Assembly: GCA_019722365.1 (NCBI GenBank)
Contig: JADFUC010000391.1
Location: 62,001-126,000, forward strand
Direction of reading: 5' to 3'
Source: Lithospermum erythrorhizon
Taxonomy: Eukaryota > Streptophyta > Magnoliopsida > Boraginales > Boraginaceae
DNA length: 64,000 nucleotides
A program made the translations under genes and the position numbers. Within the stretch, counting starts at the first letter, position 1. Every line of letters begins with the position of its first letter. Below the pieces are notes generated by a model, which was not told where the DNA came from, did not search any database, and saw only the letters and a program-made list of their open reading frames with translations. This document shows, piece by piece, positions 1 through 11,640 of this stretch.

Positions 1-1780
1 CTCCAAACTTCTTCAAACAACTAACAGTGCTATTCAGCTATTTTTGGACGAGTAATCTGGATAACGTCCAACAGATCATGTCACTCGAGGACAATATATA
101 CTTGTACGTATCATAATATGCCTCTTATTGGGATTATCAAAAGAGGGGCAAAACAACTATAGGATATAGGAGCCTTAGCACAAAAGTCCTTCATTACACT
201 ATCATTAGACATTTTTTTCAATTAGAAGACTCTCATGATCTAATGTACTCACAAGACTAATCAATTGTTCACCTAAAGAAATACTAACCACACTACCATT
301 TTCAACCAATCTCAAAACTCCATGAGATAGAACTCGGAACTCAAATGCCAAGATAAATAAAATCGAAAACGAATGCCTAAAAGGTAAGAGTTCATGCCTA
401 ATGCCTTCATCAATACATACTAAAACCAATTGACTATAATTGGATAAGGCACATGATATTATTAATACATCGGAAATATATTAATTAACCAATGTGCGAC
501 TGGATTCTCAACATCCTCCAGCATGTATAATCGATCTATTTGAATCCATTTGTACCACATACACGGATTGTCTTGATACCATGCTATAAGTAAATATACA
601 AATCAACAAAACAAGATCAAAAGCTACAATAAAAAAATTGACCTTTTGTAAGTTGTTGTTTCCCTTTAGCACCAAAATAATCCTGTTATGATCAATTCAG
701 CACCTTCTCTTGTGCTGCAATCCAAAAGGGTATCCTCAGCAATCAATGAAACACATGAAAATCAAGAAATGCACATTTCTTGCAACATGCAAAAACTGAA
801 AATTTGTTCAGGATGTAATAATGGTGTAATATTTATTTATGTTGTTGAAGATTTTGATGTAATAGATGAGCAAATATTTAGATGTGAAAGTTTGTATAGA
901 AGTGTTTTTTAAGTGAATGAATCTTTAAAGTGAATCAGAGCCACAGGTGGAGAATCTTTTAGGTCAGGACAAAAACAGAGGATTATAGGCTTATGGCTCT
1001 CATAAGAGTCTATTCTGCTCACTGGATCTTGATAATGTTACATGTCAAAATTCCAATATTGTGTCACAATTTGATTTTCAGCCTCTTACTTTTTCTGGTT
1101 ATTTTGCATTTTGCAGTGAAGTTGTGATACTTTAATGATATAAGAGGAAGAGATAGATTTTCCATTTTGTATCCTATAATTTTTGGATATAATGAAATAT
1201 AATTTTTGGATATAATGAAATATCGAGTAAATTAAAATGAATCGTTATATTACTTATTTTTTTTATATATATTATCTTTACTCCATTTTTTGATCAATTT
1301 GGAAACAAATTTTATGTAATTCAATTTTATCGGATGTTCCCGAAGGGACAAACAACTTTTGTGTAGTCTTAAAGTTAAATGATGCATATTATTCAATCTC
1401 ACTTATTCGTCTAGACGAGAACCTCTTCATATGTATCGAGGCATGTGTAATGTATTAAAGAAATAAATGAAGTGGCCAAGAGAAGTGATGGTGTTAGAAA
1501 GTGAAATAAACATAGACAATGAAAATGAAAAGTGAAAATTAAGATAAATCGATGATAATATTCCTATTTTTATTCGGTTTGGCTATAATTCACCTAAAAT
1601 AGTCTCTATTCAAACAAACTTGTCAACGCTATCCTCTCAACAATTTAATCATTAACCAATTGTATTTGAAAACACTCACCTCGATCGACGACTAAAACCT
1701 TCGATAGTTTATTTTTATATCCACATGAAAAAACGAAATTTCAATTAGTTCGAGTATTTTTTTGAACTCGGGCCTAGTCC
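1..1780. other. Intergenic DNA upstream of TAF5
   Basis: AT-rich non-coding sequence. I see no gene-like ORF with recognisable homology. The only clear structure is a 23-bp unit beginning AATTTTTGGATATAATG that occurs twice in tandem at about 1179-1224. The last ~100 bases (1740-1860) should hold the TAF5 promoter and include a C-run and a GGCCCAAACC motif. Confidence 0.5.
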
Positions 1781-1909
1781 GGCCCAAACCAACTTAATCT
1801 ACCCCCCCCTTTCGGGCTTTCCTAACTACTGAATCAACAGCTCTGAAGTCTTTAGTCTTCATGGCATCTTGCTTATTCACTTGCTATGTTCAAACTTCTC
1901 TCTTTTTCA

Positions 1910-2638
1910 GGTACTTGTTTTCTCTTTCTGCATCTCATATTTAAGAAAAATGGCTTCTATGGAATTAATAGTTTTGAGCACTGTATTTTCTACTTAATTT
2001 TTTATTATTAGCTTTTTTGTAGTATTTTCAAGAATGGGCATGAAAGTTATATTGTGAACTTGTTCAGTGAGGTATAGAGAAAAACATGTGGTTGTTTGGA
2101 AGTGAATAGGCTCTTGTTGTACAATCCGATTGTTTTTGGTCAACACTTCAGATGTTAAAAATTGAATCTTTTTATGTTTTACTAATTTCTTTTAGGGTAG
2201 TAGACCACAAGTTTTCAAGTTTGATGATTGAAAGTCAAATGCCCTTTCTGATATTTTATCTGCTAGTGGTCATCAACATGTATATGCCCCCTGCCTAGAG
2301 GGTAGGAGGCGGGAGGGGGGGTCGGTCTAGTGGTATGAGCCGAACATTATGGTGTTGCGTAATCCTGTGGTCATGATTCAGGACTGGTACGATACATTTT
2401 GGTATAATCAATTCCCTGATAGATCGAATGGTTCATGTTAAACATTTCATGGGAACGAATGTCTAATCAAGTCTTCAGAAGCCGGACATACTGTATGACT
2501 TTTGTATTTTAAAAGAGCTCAGGAAAGACATATAGTTGATTTCATAAGGTCAATGATGAATTCACCTTCTTTATTTGGGGCATTATGCTATGTATTGAAA
2601 TTGGTCGTATTTAACTTTTTTTAATATTGATTGTTCAG
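1910..2638 (+). other. Probable intron in the TAF5 5' leader
   Basis: A pyrimidine-rich leader (about 1800-1909) ends in CAG before GTACTTG. A good acceptor, TTGATTGTTCAG followed by GTGAATG, occurs at 2638. Between the acceptor and the TAF5 start lies a short leader of 88 bases. A leader intron is common in plant housekeeping genes. The boundaries are inferred from splice signals only and could be tested with RNA reads. Confidence 0.45.
2285..2400 (+). repeat. tRNA-like SINE-head fragment
   Basis: A GC-rich patch in AT-rich surroundings reads GGTCTAGTGGTATGAGCC, which resembles a pol III A box. About 35 bases downstream is GTGGTCATGATTC, a degenerate B box. It could be the 5' part of a tRNA-derived SINE inserted in the leader intron. 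I found no tail or target-site duplication, so the call is weak. Confidence 0.3.
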
Positions 2639-2726
2639 GTGAATGTCGATACCATATTTGTTTATAAGGACACAAAAGCAGCCAAGGTTTGTAAGAGATT
2701 CCAAGTGAGTGAGAAGTTCAACATAT

Positions 2727-4721
2727 ATGATGGATGATGAAGAGGTTGAGCGAGCAGTGATAGCTTATCTAAAAAAGAAAGGTTTCAAAGAAACAGAGCT
2801 CCGTTTCCAAGAAGAGCAGCAGCAGAACAATAACAACTCTGCTCCCAGATCCAACTTGAACGCTGCCAATTCCCAAAATAATGCAGACATTGCTAAACAA
2901 ATTTTCTCCTATACTGGATCGGAAAATGGTCCTGCAAAATATCAAGAAGGATACAAAAAACTTCGATCGTGGGCATACAGTTCACTGGATTTATACAAGC
3001 ATGAGTTGCTTCGAGTCCTGTATCCAGTATATGTTCACTGTTTTATGGATCTTGTGGCAAAAGGTCAAATTCAAGAAGCAAGGGCATTTTTTCATAGCTT
3101 TCGTGAAGACCATGAGACGTTACACTTGCGTGACCTTCAGAAACTGGAAGGTGTGCTATCTCCCTCGCATCTGGAAGAGATGGAATTCGCTCATACACTA
3201 AGGCTGAGGAAAGTAAATATAAAGATGTGTCAGTATTCGTACGACCTTTTGTTGCAGTATTTACACAAAAACGACTCTATGACTATGCTTGGACTTATCA
3301 ATGAGCACATTAACTTTAAGGTTTCTCCTGGACAACCTAGTTCAATAAGTGAGGATGCTGAAGATTTCTTTCTTGGAAGTACTGAGGATGCTGCCAATTT
3401 GATTAATCAGAAAGAAGTGCACTGGGGGTTGCTTGAAGACTCTATAGAAGAAAGGTTGGAGAAGGATGGTGGCTTCATGTCAGATCCGGGAAAAGATGGA
3501 GAAACAGGTGAAATTGAAGGAAGCAAGAAAAGATCAGATGGAGGAAAACAAGGTGCCTCTATGAAGAAATCGAAGAAAGATAAAGCTGCTGGAGCAACAG
3601 CAAGACCATCTCGTTCTGAGAGCATTGCAGTAACAACAGCACCGCGAGTGAAACCGGAGCTTACCTTGCCATCATTAAATGCAGATGTTGAACATTCTAT
3701 TCTTGAAGACTTGAGGAATCGTGTGCAGTTGAGTAGTGCAGCGCTACCTTCTGTCAGTTTCTATACTTTTGTTAACACACACAATACTTTAAACTGTGCG
3801 TCAATATCTCATGATGGATCTCTTGTTGCTGGAGGGTTCTCTGATTCATCAGTAAAGATCTGGGACATAGCAAAGCATGGGCAACAAAATGACAGTTTTG
3901 CTCTTGAGAATAAAATTGCTACCAATAATGGGAAAAGTTCATATACCTTACTTCAGGGGCATTCTGGACCAGTCTATTCTGCAACTTTCAGTCCTTATGG
4001 TGATTTTCTTCTTTCGTCGTCATCAGATTCTACTATTAGATTGTGGAGCACAAAATTGAATGCAAATGTTGTCTGTTACAAAGGTCACAATTACCCCGTA
4101 TGGGATGTCCAATATAGTCCATTAGGAAACTATTTTGCCAGTGCATCACATGATCGTACAGCACGGATCTGGTCAGTAGACAGAATACATCATCTTAGGA
4201 TAATGGCTGGTCATTTATCTGATGTGGATTGTGTGCAGTGGCATGCAAACTGTAATTATGTTGCTACTGGATCAAGTGACAAAACAGTTCGGCTGTGGGA
4301 TGTTCAGAGTGGCGAGTGTGTCAGGATTTTCATTGGTCACAGGAGTATGATCTTATCCTTAGCGATGTCACCTGATGGTCGATACATGGCATCTGGTGAT
4401 GAAGATGGTACAATCATGGTGTGGGACCTTTCAAGTGGGCGATGTGTCACTCCTTTAGTCGGTCATACCTCCTGTGTTTGGACGCTTTCTTTCAGCCGTG
4501 AAGGTTCACTTCTTGCTTCTGGCTCTGCTGACTGCACCATGAAATTATGGGATGTCACGACCAGTACCATATTGCCAAAGGGTGATGAGAACAAAAATGG
4601 AAACACTAACAGGCTTAGATCTCTGAAGACATTGTTTACGAAATCTACTCCAGTCTATGATTTGCAGTTTTCTCATAGGAATCTCTTATTTGCTGCTGGA
4701 GCTTTTTCAAAAGGTACATGA
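2727..4721 (+). CDS. TAF5: TFIID subunit TAF5 (LisH and WD40 repeat protein)
   Basis: This encodes transcription initiation factor TFIID subunit 5, a nuclear scaffold of TFIID needed for pol II pre-initiation complex assembly. The product is 664 aa, close to the length I recall for plant TAF5. Domains in order: a LisH motif at about residues 6-32 (AVIAYLKKKGFKETE), the TAF5 NTD2 helical domain at about 52-185, a Lys-rich acidic linker (KKSKKDKAAG), and a C-terminal WD40 propeller from about 353. Its blades end in VKIWD, IRLWS, ARIWS, VRLWD, IMVWD and MKLWD. The start is the first in-frame ATG after an in-frame TGA at 2706; a second ATG follows immediately. The CDS is one uninterrupted exon. 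It ends in LLFAAGAFSKGT, like the family C terminus, so it looks complete. Confidence 0.95.
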   Translation: MMDDEEVERAVIAYLKKKGFKETELRFQEEQQQNNNNSAPRSNLNAANSQNNADIAKQIFSYTGSENGPAKYQEGYKKLRSWAYSSLDLYKHELLRVLYPVYVHCFMDLVAKGQIQEARAFFHSFREDHETLHLRDLQKLEGVLSPSHLEEMEFAHTLRLRKVNIKMCQYSYDLLLQYLHKNDSMTMLGLINEHINFKVSPGQPSSISEDAEDFFLGSTEDAANLINQKEVHWGLLEDSIEERLEKDGGFMSDPGKDGETGEIEGSKKRSDGGKQGASMKKSKKDKAAGATARPSRSESIAVTTAPRVKPELTLPSLNADVEHSILEDLRNRVQLSSAALPSVSFYTFVNTHNTLNCASISHDGSLVAGGFSDSSVKIWDIAKHGQQNDSFALENKIATNNGKSSYTLLQGHSGPVYSATFSPYGDFLLSSSSDSTIRLWSTKLNANVVCYKGHNYPVWDVQYSPLGNYFASASHDRTARIWSVDRIHHLRIMAGHLSDVDCVQWHANCNYVATGSSDKTVRLWDVQSGECVRIFIGHRSMILSLAMSPDGRYMASGDEDGTIMVWDLSSGRCVTPLVGHTSCVWTLSFSREGSLLASGSADCTMKLWDVTTSTILPKGDENKNGNTNRLRSLKTLFTKSTPVYDLQFSHRNLLFAAGAFSKGT

Positions 4722-5372
4722 AAGGTGTGTCCTGCTCTTACCTTTTGCAACATTCACATATGATCAATTAGGTTCAAGTCGCCAAAATATTTTCTTTCTG
4801 TTTGTAGTTAAGTTTTTGTTGAGAAAGGTCAGATTTGTCTGTATAATTATGTTTATTTTTCTCCTTGTCTTAATGACAATTGAACAATCAGTTGCCTTTA
4901 TTTAAATATTGGTTTTACATGTGAATATTCATTTGCAACATTAGGGTGGTTTAATGACTTGATTTTCTTTTAAAATCAATATCAAATTTGTAGTGTCAAT
5001 TTTAATTGTCATTAGAAACTGGTCGAAGTTATGACAGTAAAAGAACCTTAATGTAAGAATGACAATAAAACAGAACAGAGATATGAACAATAATAAGCTT
5101 AATACATACCCAAGACCAGAATTTAAATCAATTTGCAAGAATAAAATGCACGATCTAAGAACGACGAAAAGCTCCATGCCTCCATGCCTCCGAAATAATA
5201 ATCGAATCAAGTGATTTGCATAGAAAGCTGCTAACTCACACTGGACTACAAACTTAATTTCAAAATCTTAAGTGTCTACAGAAAATTTTACACCTCAATG
5301 AACGATACATCAATATCGATGTTTGGCAAGGGCTGCTGTAGGTAATCAACAAAGTATCTGTGCAATGATTCT
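4722..5372. other. TAF5 3' flank and spacer
   Basis: This holds the TAF5 3' UTR and the tail-to-tail spacer to the AP-2 mu remnant on the other strand. It is AT-rich and I see no gene. The ORFs here are short and match no family I know. Confidence 0.5.
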
Positions 5373-7757
5373 CTACAAGCCAGCAATACAGACAGTTTGT
5401 TTTGATATACTACGTCCACCATGGAACTGTAGCATTTGATGTGCTTCTTCGCATCTAATCTCGTAAGAGCCAGCTTTGATGATGTACCGGACCCATTCAA
5501 CTGTGTTATATCCACTCTTCTCCCATACCTGAAGAAGCTTACTATATCAAGATGCAAATCCAAATTACAGAAGAAGAAAAAAGCCGTTAGCAGTCACCCT
5601 ATAAAGATACCTTGATGAAAGCGAGCATAATCCGAAGCTGTAAACATAGAACCTGCGGGAGGAAACTGTGAGGTAAAATCCTGCAAAAATATTGGGGTGA
5701 CTTAAAAAGGAAACCAGAGAAATAGGAAACTGATTAAGTACCTGGAATTCCATTTCTATAGGAGGTCGGTTCCAAGACTTCTTTTCTGTCATTGTTGAAA
5801 TTAGTTCCACCTCAGCTCTCAATGTAGGCTCAGTTTGCCCAGGAAATTTTCTTATCCTGGATGAACAACATGAACAATAAATTCCTTAACTGAATGAGAT
5901 GTTTTGGGAAATGAGATTCATACAATTTTTGTTTTAAAATGTGAAAAACAATTTCGTGAATTGGATTATTTCACTCGACTGTTTCCTGTTCCATTGGAAC
6001 AAAAGCTTGAGTGGATATGTAAAAGTACATAAACAAAGAAAACAAACACCAGGATAACGAACATTGAACTGAAACAAAAAGTTAGATGACAATCACAGAA
6101 TTAGAAGTTAACATAAGGTGAACTTACTTCCATACCAAACAGTCAAAAGCAGGGTTGTATTTTGCTCGACCTGATGTAACCTGGAAATTGGTTTTTGCTG
6201 TTTGCTTGGGCACTGGGATCTTGATTACAACTCCAAGAGCAAACATTTTTGCCCCAAACACACTCTTAACCTGAAAATCAGTACAACAAGAGAAAAGCAG
6301 ATTATTATAAGCTCACAGAAAAAAGGCTTACTTAGCCAGGCACCTACTAATATCAAGTAATGGAAATAAAGTTCACTCTACGATGGCAAACCATAACATT
6401 CACTTCCATTCGTGTACGACCAAGCTCCTTGATAGTTGGCAACACCCGGAACGGAAGATTTACACCCTCAGTAATACGATATCTGTCATGAACTTCCATA
6501 TGAGACCTATCTAGGAAAGCAAGTGACAAGAATACTAAGTTCGAATTACTTCATCAGTTCAAATTCACCATCTGGAGGGACAAAGCTGACAGTCTTTTCT
6601 GAGTTAAATCTCGTCAAATTGACACACTGATGGAAAGTGACATCATCAAGCTCTATGGTTTTCCCACTGCAAACAAATGATCACATTAAATGCCATTAAT
6701 AACAGGGAATATATCTGTTGAATGTGAAGCCATTTTTGGCATTTCTGGTACAGGATTGCGGGGCCGTTTGTGAGGCTGGAAAATTAAATTTTCCTTTGGA
6801 AAGAAAAGATCATGTAATTTGCGTTTTGGTAGTTAAGTAGTTCCAACATGAATTTAGGCGGTTTGACAACTTGGAACCAAGAAAAAGCCTAGGCTTGGTA
6901 GGTTTGTTTAACTATAAATATAGATGTTTGTATGAGTTTATTCATCACATAAATAATAAAATGAAATAATGTTCACTGAAGAATATTAGATTGATAATAT
7001 TCTTGAAGAACATAACTTTTGTTCTTGAGGCTTGTGGTTGAGATTTTAGGTATATACGAATATCTTTCAGCATAGATTATATAGGTAATTAATTGTTGAC
7101 TTATATGATTTTAAAGTTGATAGTGGATTATCTGGCAATGACATGATATCTTTCATCGTTTTATTGATTGATTGAAGCTCTTTGGAGAATTTAGGAGTCT
7201 TTAATCTGCTGGTCAGTATACTAAAGCTTCAAACCAATTTAGGCAATCACAATCAACCATGAAGGGAAAACTTCATAAAGACAAAATATTAGAGCGAGGA
7301 AAATAGCTAAGTTCCAAAAAAGTAAGCTCGAAAGTGGAGTTTTATAGAAAATATGTTTTGACACCTTTTTTTCATTCTCATATAAGTGGTTTGGATATCC
7401 ACAAACATGTCGAAAACTCAAAATCACCTTAATGTGTCGTCGCCAAATAAAGGTCAGCCAAACACACTGCAGATTCATGAGATGATAAGCAAGAGAATGC
7501 AACAGGGTAAGTTCATGAATTTGAGAAAGTGAAAAAATTTCACAAGTCGAGATTTTCATATACTTCTAAACAAAGAATATGATTAACCTTTTGATGACGT
7601 GAGTAGATTGACACTTTCCACAATATCCAGAAACAACTGTACCGAAATTCATATTGCAGTCCCCGAAAGAGAAGTATTCATCGAAAGTAAGGACACAATC
7701 GTCCCGGTAGAGGCGATTAATGAAATTAGATAGAATTGCGGTGCTCCTTTTTTGCAC
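5373..7757 (-). pseudogene. Decayed AP-2 complex mu subunit (AP2M) copy
   Basis: AP-2 mu is the clathrin adaptor subunit that reads YXXphi cargo signals at the plasma membrane. Six exons of its C-terminal mu-homology domain remain, all with GT/AG borders in order: 6550-6666 ([20 protein letters not shown]), 6392-6482 (YRITEGVNLPFRVLP), 6128-6270 (VKSVFGAKMFALGVV), 5742-5856 (IRKFPGQTE), 5611-5652 and 5373-5528 (VWEKSGYNTVEWVRYI). Farther upstream only scraps survive: INRLYRDD from the N terminus (about 7699-7722) and FLDIVESVNLL (about 7587-7632). The exons between them are missing or unrecognisable. Exon 5611-5652 is scrambled by small deletions that net to -3. The normal stop after EIRC is lost, adding about 25 residues. 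This is most likely a pseudogene or a truncated duplicate. I see no complete ORF. Confidence 0.85.
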
Positions 7758-8350
7758 TATTCCCCCCCAAACTTTGTCATATTATCAACTTGTCCTGAAT
7801 TATCTACTTGATTGTTTTTTAATTACATAGCCTCTCTTTAGTATTTTCTAGTTTCAATCTAAGTTCTCATATCTTACATATAGTTATTTGTTAATAATGT
7901 ATTCTTTCAATTCGATTAAGTGCAGTGTCACGGTATATTATAGTGAAATAAACCAATTCGATACCACGATCTCATCGATAACACCCGTTCAATCTCAGAT
8001 ATGTATATTCAACCTACATCCAACTAATGTAGCATCCAAGATGACATACCCACGCTTCCTAGTTAAATTTGTCCAAACTTCACTATCGAGATTAACAAGT
8101 CGACTTGACTTCAGATGTATTGGAGCTCGCAATGGGTGACGAGTAACTTGCTAATGATAGCTGTTTAGAAGCTTGGGAAAAAATCGACTTGACTTCAGAT
8201 GTATCATACACAAAAATGGATAATGCAGATAATGGAAATGGAATTATATCTATATTGAGAATGTACTTGAAAGAGTATATTGACTTTGAAGTTCATCAGT
8301 ATACTAGATACTGAATTCAAAAATAAACTTTAGATTAGGACTGAAGCTTC

Positions 8351-8960
8351 TATATTGGAATGTATTAAATCTTCTCTATCACTGTGATTAGCCAGCTTTC
8401 TTTTACTTTCTCCATCCCATGAAGATCGTCTACTTTCACTCATTTTTCATTTTCCATATATTGTCTCGTTTCACCAATTTTTGAAAAAGTCAAAACGATA
8501 CAATTTTTATGGGATGGAGGAAGTACTCGTTTGACCTTATCATTAGCTGAAAGAGTGCCCTCCCTGATTTCTTTATGCAAAATAAAATGAAATACAATAT
8601 CTTGCACATATTCTACAGAGTTAGTCACAAACCATCTTTGTCAATGTTGTGGCCCCTGGCCAGCTCTTATTTGCTGCAACAATATCTTATGGAGAGAAAG
8701 GGGCTCATGTCTGAATATTTATATTGGTACGAGAAACATCCGTTAATTTAATACAAAGTATTATGTTGGCATACATTAAGCTGTCATACAGTTAGTACAT
8801 TGCAAAATAAAGAACGTAAGTATATAAACTAGAAAATTTGGTGTCCATATATGATGCATGATCAGCTTATCAGAAAGCGCCTAGTTCCAAAAACGAAGTT
8901 ATTAAACTATCCTCATATATAACATGGCTTGTATTGAGCATCTTATTGCTTAGAATTGTC
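8351..8960 (+). repeat. Direct repeat copy 1 flanking ALMT
   Basis: This ~600 bp block is repeated, with substitutions and indels, at 11641-12255. Landmarks shared in order include ATCTTGCACATA, CACAAACCATCTTTGTCAATG, CTCTTATTTGCTGCAA, ATCTTATGGAGAGAAA, ATTGGTACGAGAAACATC and AAACTATCCTCA. Copy 2 lies in the 3' flank of the ALMT gene. Copy 1 is therefore probably the 3' flank of a second, now lost, tandem ALMT copy, or a local segmental duplication. Confidence 0.8.
8404..8525. mobile_element. Stowaway-like MITE, short form
   Basis: A 122 bp unit is bounded by TA and by near-perfect terminal inverted repeats: TACTTTCTCCATCCCAT on the left and ATGGGATGGAGGAAGTA on the right. Those termini and the TA target site are typical of Stowaway (Tc1/mariner) MITEs. 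The related copy at 11693-11865 has about 50 extra internal bases. Confidence 0.65.
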
Positions 8961-9361
8961 ATTTTCATTGTTAACTTTATTTTATTTTTCTACATGTATT
9001 TTGGGTGGAGGGGACCGGGGTTGTGCATATTACATGGCAGACGGTGATGTGAATAAGTAATGTTTTTAAATTTTAGCTGTTGCCATAATTCATTTTTTTG
9101 CTGTAAAAATATCTACATACTCTTTGTGCTGCATATATTTGATTAGTGGTGTGCACTCAACTGGCGGGTACTGGGGTATATGCACTGTATCCGAGTCGAT
9201 TAATTACCAGGTTTGCTCACATCCATACATTTGATACAAATAGATTCAACTCACTCATTACAGGATCATAGCTAGTTACTATAAATACCAACTGTTTCCT
9301 TAGTTCTTCTCCATATAAAGTAATTATAGGTTTTGCACCTCTCTCTAAGGTTGGCTGAAAA

Positions 9362-11459
9362 ATGGGTTTGCAGAGCTGTCTGAAAACGGTCGACATGAAG
9401 AAGAGGTATGGTGATTTAGTGAAGAAGATAGGATGGAAGAGAGTTTGGGGGGTTGGAAGAGAAGATCCAAGAAGAGTAATCCATGCCTTCAAAGTTGGTT
9501 TGTCATTGACTCTGGTTTCATTGTTGTATTTGATGGAACCATTATTCGAAGGCATTGGCGAGAATACAATGTGGGCTGTCTTGACAGTAGTGGTTGTGCT
9601 AGAGTTCTCTGCAGGTAGCTATAACCTACTTCTTCAGTTCTTAGAGAGTAAAATTTTAATATAAATGGCTATTTGTTTTTTTCCCCTTAAATCTGTATAT
9701 AAGGAGTATAACAGAATTTCAAGACAAACTTATGTGTGTGTTTACATGGTATTTATAGGAGCAACATTATGTAAAGGGCTAAATAGAGGGTTTGGGACAT
9801 TTTTGGCTGGGTCTCTATCGTTTCTAGTTGAGTATATTGCCTCAAGGTCTGGAAGTGTATTTCACGGGATCTTTATTGGTGCTGCAGTTTTCATAGTTGG
9901 TATGTACTATGTACAGAGGTCAATAAATAGTTACTGTTATCAATTTAAGATAAATGGAGTATGTAGATGGTATATATCTTCATGATATATATGCTTACTG
10001 TTTGTTATTAAATGGACAGGTTTTGTAGCGACATATATCAGATTTGTCCCACATATAAAGAAGAACTATGATTATGGTGTTTTGATATTCCTGTTGACGT
10101 TCAATCTGATTACAGTATCAAGCTACCGCATAGATAATGTATTAAAAGTTGCCCAAGAGCGCTTTTATACCATCGCAATTGGTTGTGGTGTCTGCCTCCT
10201 TATGAGCCTCTTAATTTTCCCCATCTGGTCTGGTGAAGACCTCCATAAGTCCACTATTTGGAAGATTGAGGGCCTGGCTAGATCAATCGATGGTAACTAT
10301 CCAAATGTATAAATTTCTTTCGTGTTGCATAAGTTTCAATTCCACAGTTTTGTATTTGCAGCTTGTGTTGGTGATTATTTCAGCGATGATGATCCTAATA
10401 AGCCTGAAGATACGTCATTAGACGATTTAATTTACAAAGGCTACAAGGCTGTCGTGGACTCAAAATCTATTGATGACACCCTGGTAAGAAGTCTATATGT
10501 TTTGTTAATACATTATTTATTCCTGTCAAGTGGTGGCAGAGAATGACAATTGATGAAATCAAATTGAATGGTGGCTATTGGATCAGGCATTATATTCAAG
10601 TTGGGAGCCAAGACATTCAAGAAAATGCCACAAGTTCCCTGGGCAACAGTATGTCAAGCTAGGAGCTGTTTTACGCCACTTTGGATATATAGTCATAGCT
10701 CTCCATGGCTGTTTGCAGACAGAAATTCAGGTGACTGATTAACGATCATGGACAGTTTCCAGCTTAATTAGATTACTATTGTTTCATGGTTGTAGTTACA
10801 TAGGCACATTACCCTTATGAATCAAGTCCTTTCAATGAAGTTTATAAGCGAAAACTTACTGATTTACTAACATACAGACTCCACTGAGTGTTCGGTTGCT
10901 GTTCAAAGATCCATGTATTCGACTTGCTGGAGAAGTGTCACGAGCACTGAGGGAACTCGCTGATTGCATAAGACATCGCCAAATTTGCTCCACAGAGATA
11001 CTGTCCGACAATCTCCAGCAGGCGTTACACGACCTGAATGCAGCTTTCAAGTCTCAGCCAAAACTATTTCTTGGACAAAACAACAGGAACAACAATTCTG
11101 CCAATGATCCCAGCACACCAACAATGGTCAAATCAGAACCTAAAAAGGGAAATAGCAATAGAACTAACAATGATGTAGTAACCCCAAAACAAGCTGAAAG
11201 AAAGGTTTTAAGGCATACAATAAGCAAGATTGTGATAACAAGACTGGAGTTCTCAGAAACACTTCCATTTTCTGCATTCGCGTCTATGCTAGTGGAAGCA
11301 GTGGCGAGGCTTGATCTTGTTATCGAACAAGTTGAAGAACTAGGAAATGTTGCCAATTTCAAGGAGTGTACTCGTCCACCTGGTGATCAACTCATTAATG
11401 TGAAAGCTTGTGAGATAACTTACAGTCCTGATAATTTCCCTTCTCATGGGATAGATTAG
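9362..11459 (+). CDS. Aluminium-activated malate transporter (ALMT) family anion channel
   Basis: ALMT proteins are plant anion channels for malate and other anions in the plasma membrane or tonoplast. Six exons join in phase: 9362-9614, 9759-9899, 10020-10292, 10362-10483, 10587-10730 and 10878-11459, giving 504 aa, a usual ALMT length. The N-terminal half has about six membrane segments, with family blocks such as HAFKVGLSLTLVSLLY, MWAVLTVVVVLEFSAGATL and FLAGSLSFLVEYIAS. Exon 5 carries the conserved WEP motif (SSWEPRHSRK). The C-terminal half is soluble, with an Asn-rich linker near exon 6 residue ~65 and a conserved tail helix (FSETLPFSAFASMLVEAVARLD). The start is the first ATG, directly before MGLQSCLKTVD. 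No break is visible. The subclade, ion selectivity and membrane cannot be fixed from sequence alone. Confidence 0.93.
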
Positions 11460-11640
11460 ATTGGATTAGATAAGTTTGATATGTTAATATGTTGCTATGA
11501 CTGGTTTGTTTTTTCAGTTGTACTGGAATGTACTACAAAGAAATTTGCTCAAGTGAACGGGTGCTTGTTCTGTCAGTCGGTATTTCATTATTTCTAATTA
11601 TGTTTCACCATAATTTACCTCTGACAAAAGGAAATTTGTC

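Larger units (their letters stand above)
7758..9361. other. Intergenic DNA upstream of the ALMT gene
   Basis: No gene is visible. It contains repeat copy 1 (8351-8960) with a Stowaway-like MITE. A 21-bp sequence (TCGACTTGACTTCAGATGTAT) occurs twice near 8100 and 8187. The ALMT promoter should lie in about 8960-9361. Confidence 0.5.

Noticed and set aside
2709..2726. Upstream GTG start for TAF5
   Set aside because: The frame opens at a GTG just after a TGA. Plant initiation at GTG is not expected, and an ATG pair follows at 2727 and 2730.
7239..7559. 106-codon minus-strand ORF in the AP2M region
   Set aside because: I tried to fit it to the missing AP-2 mu exons (for example the FGYPQNL block) but the match was too weak. 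Most likely decayed intron or unrelated DNA.
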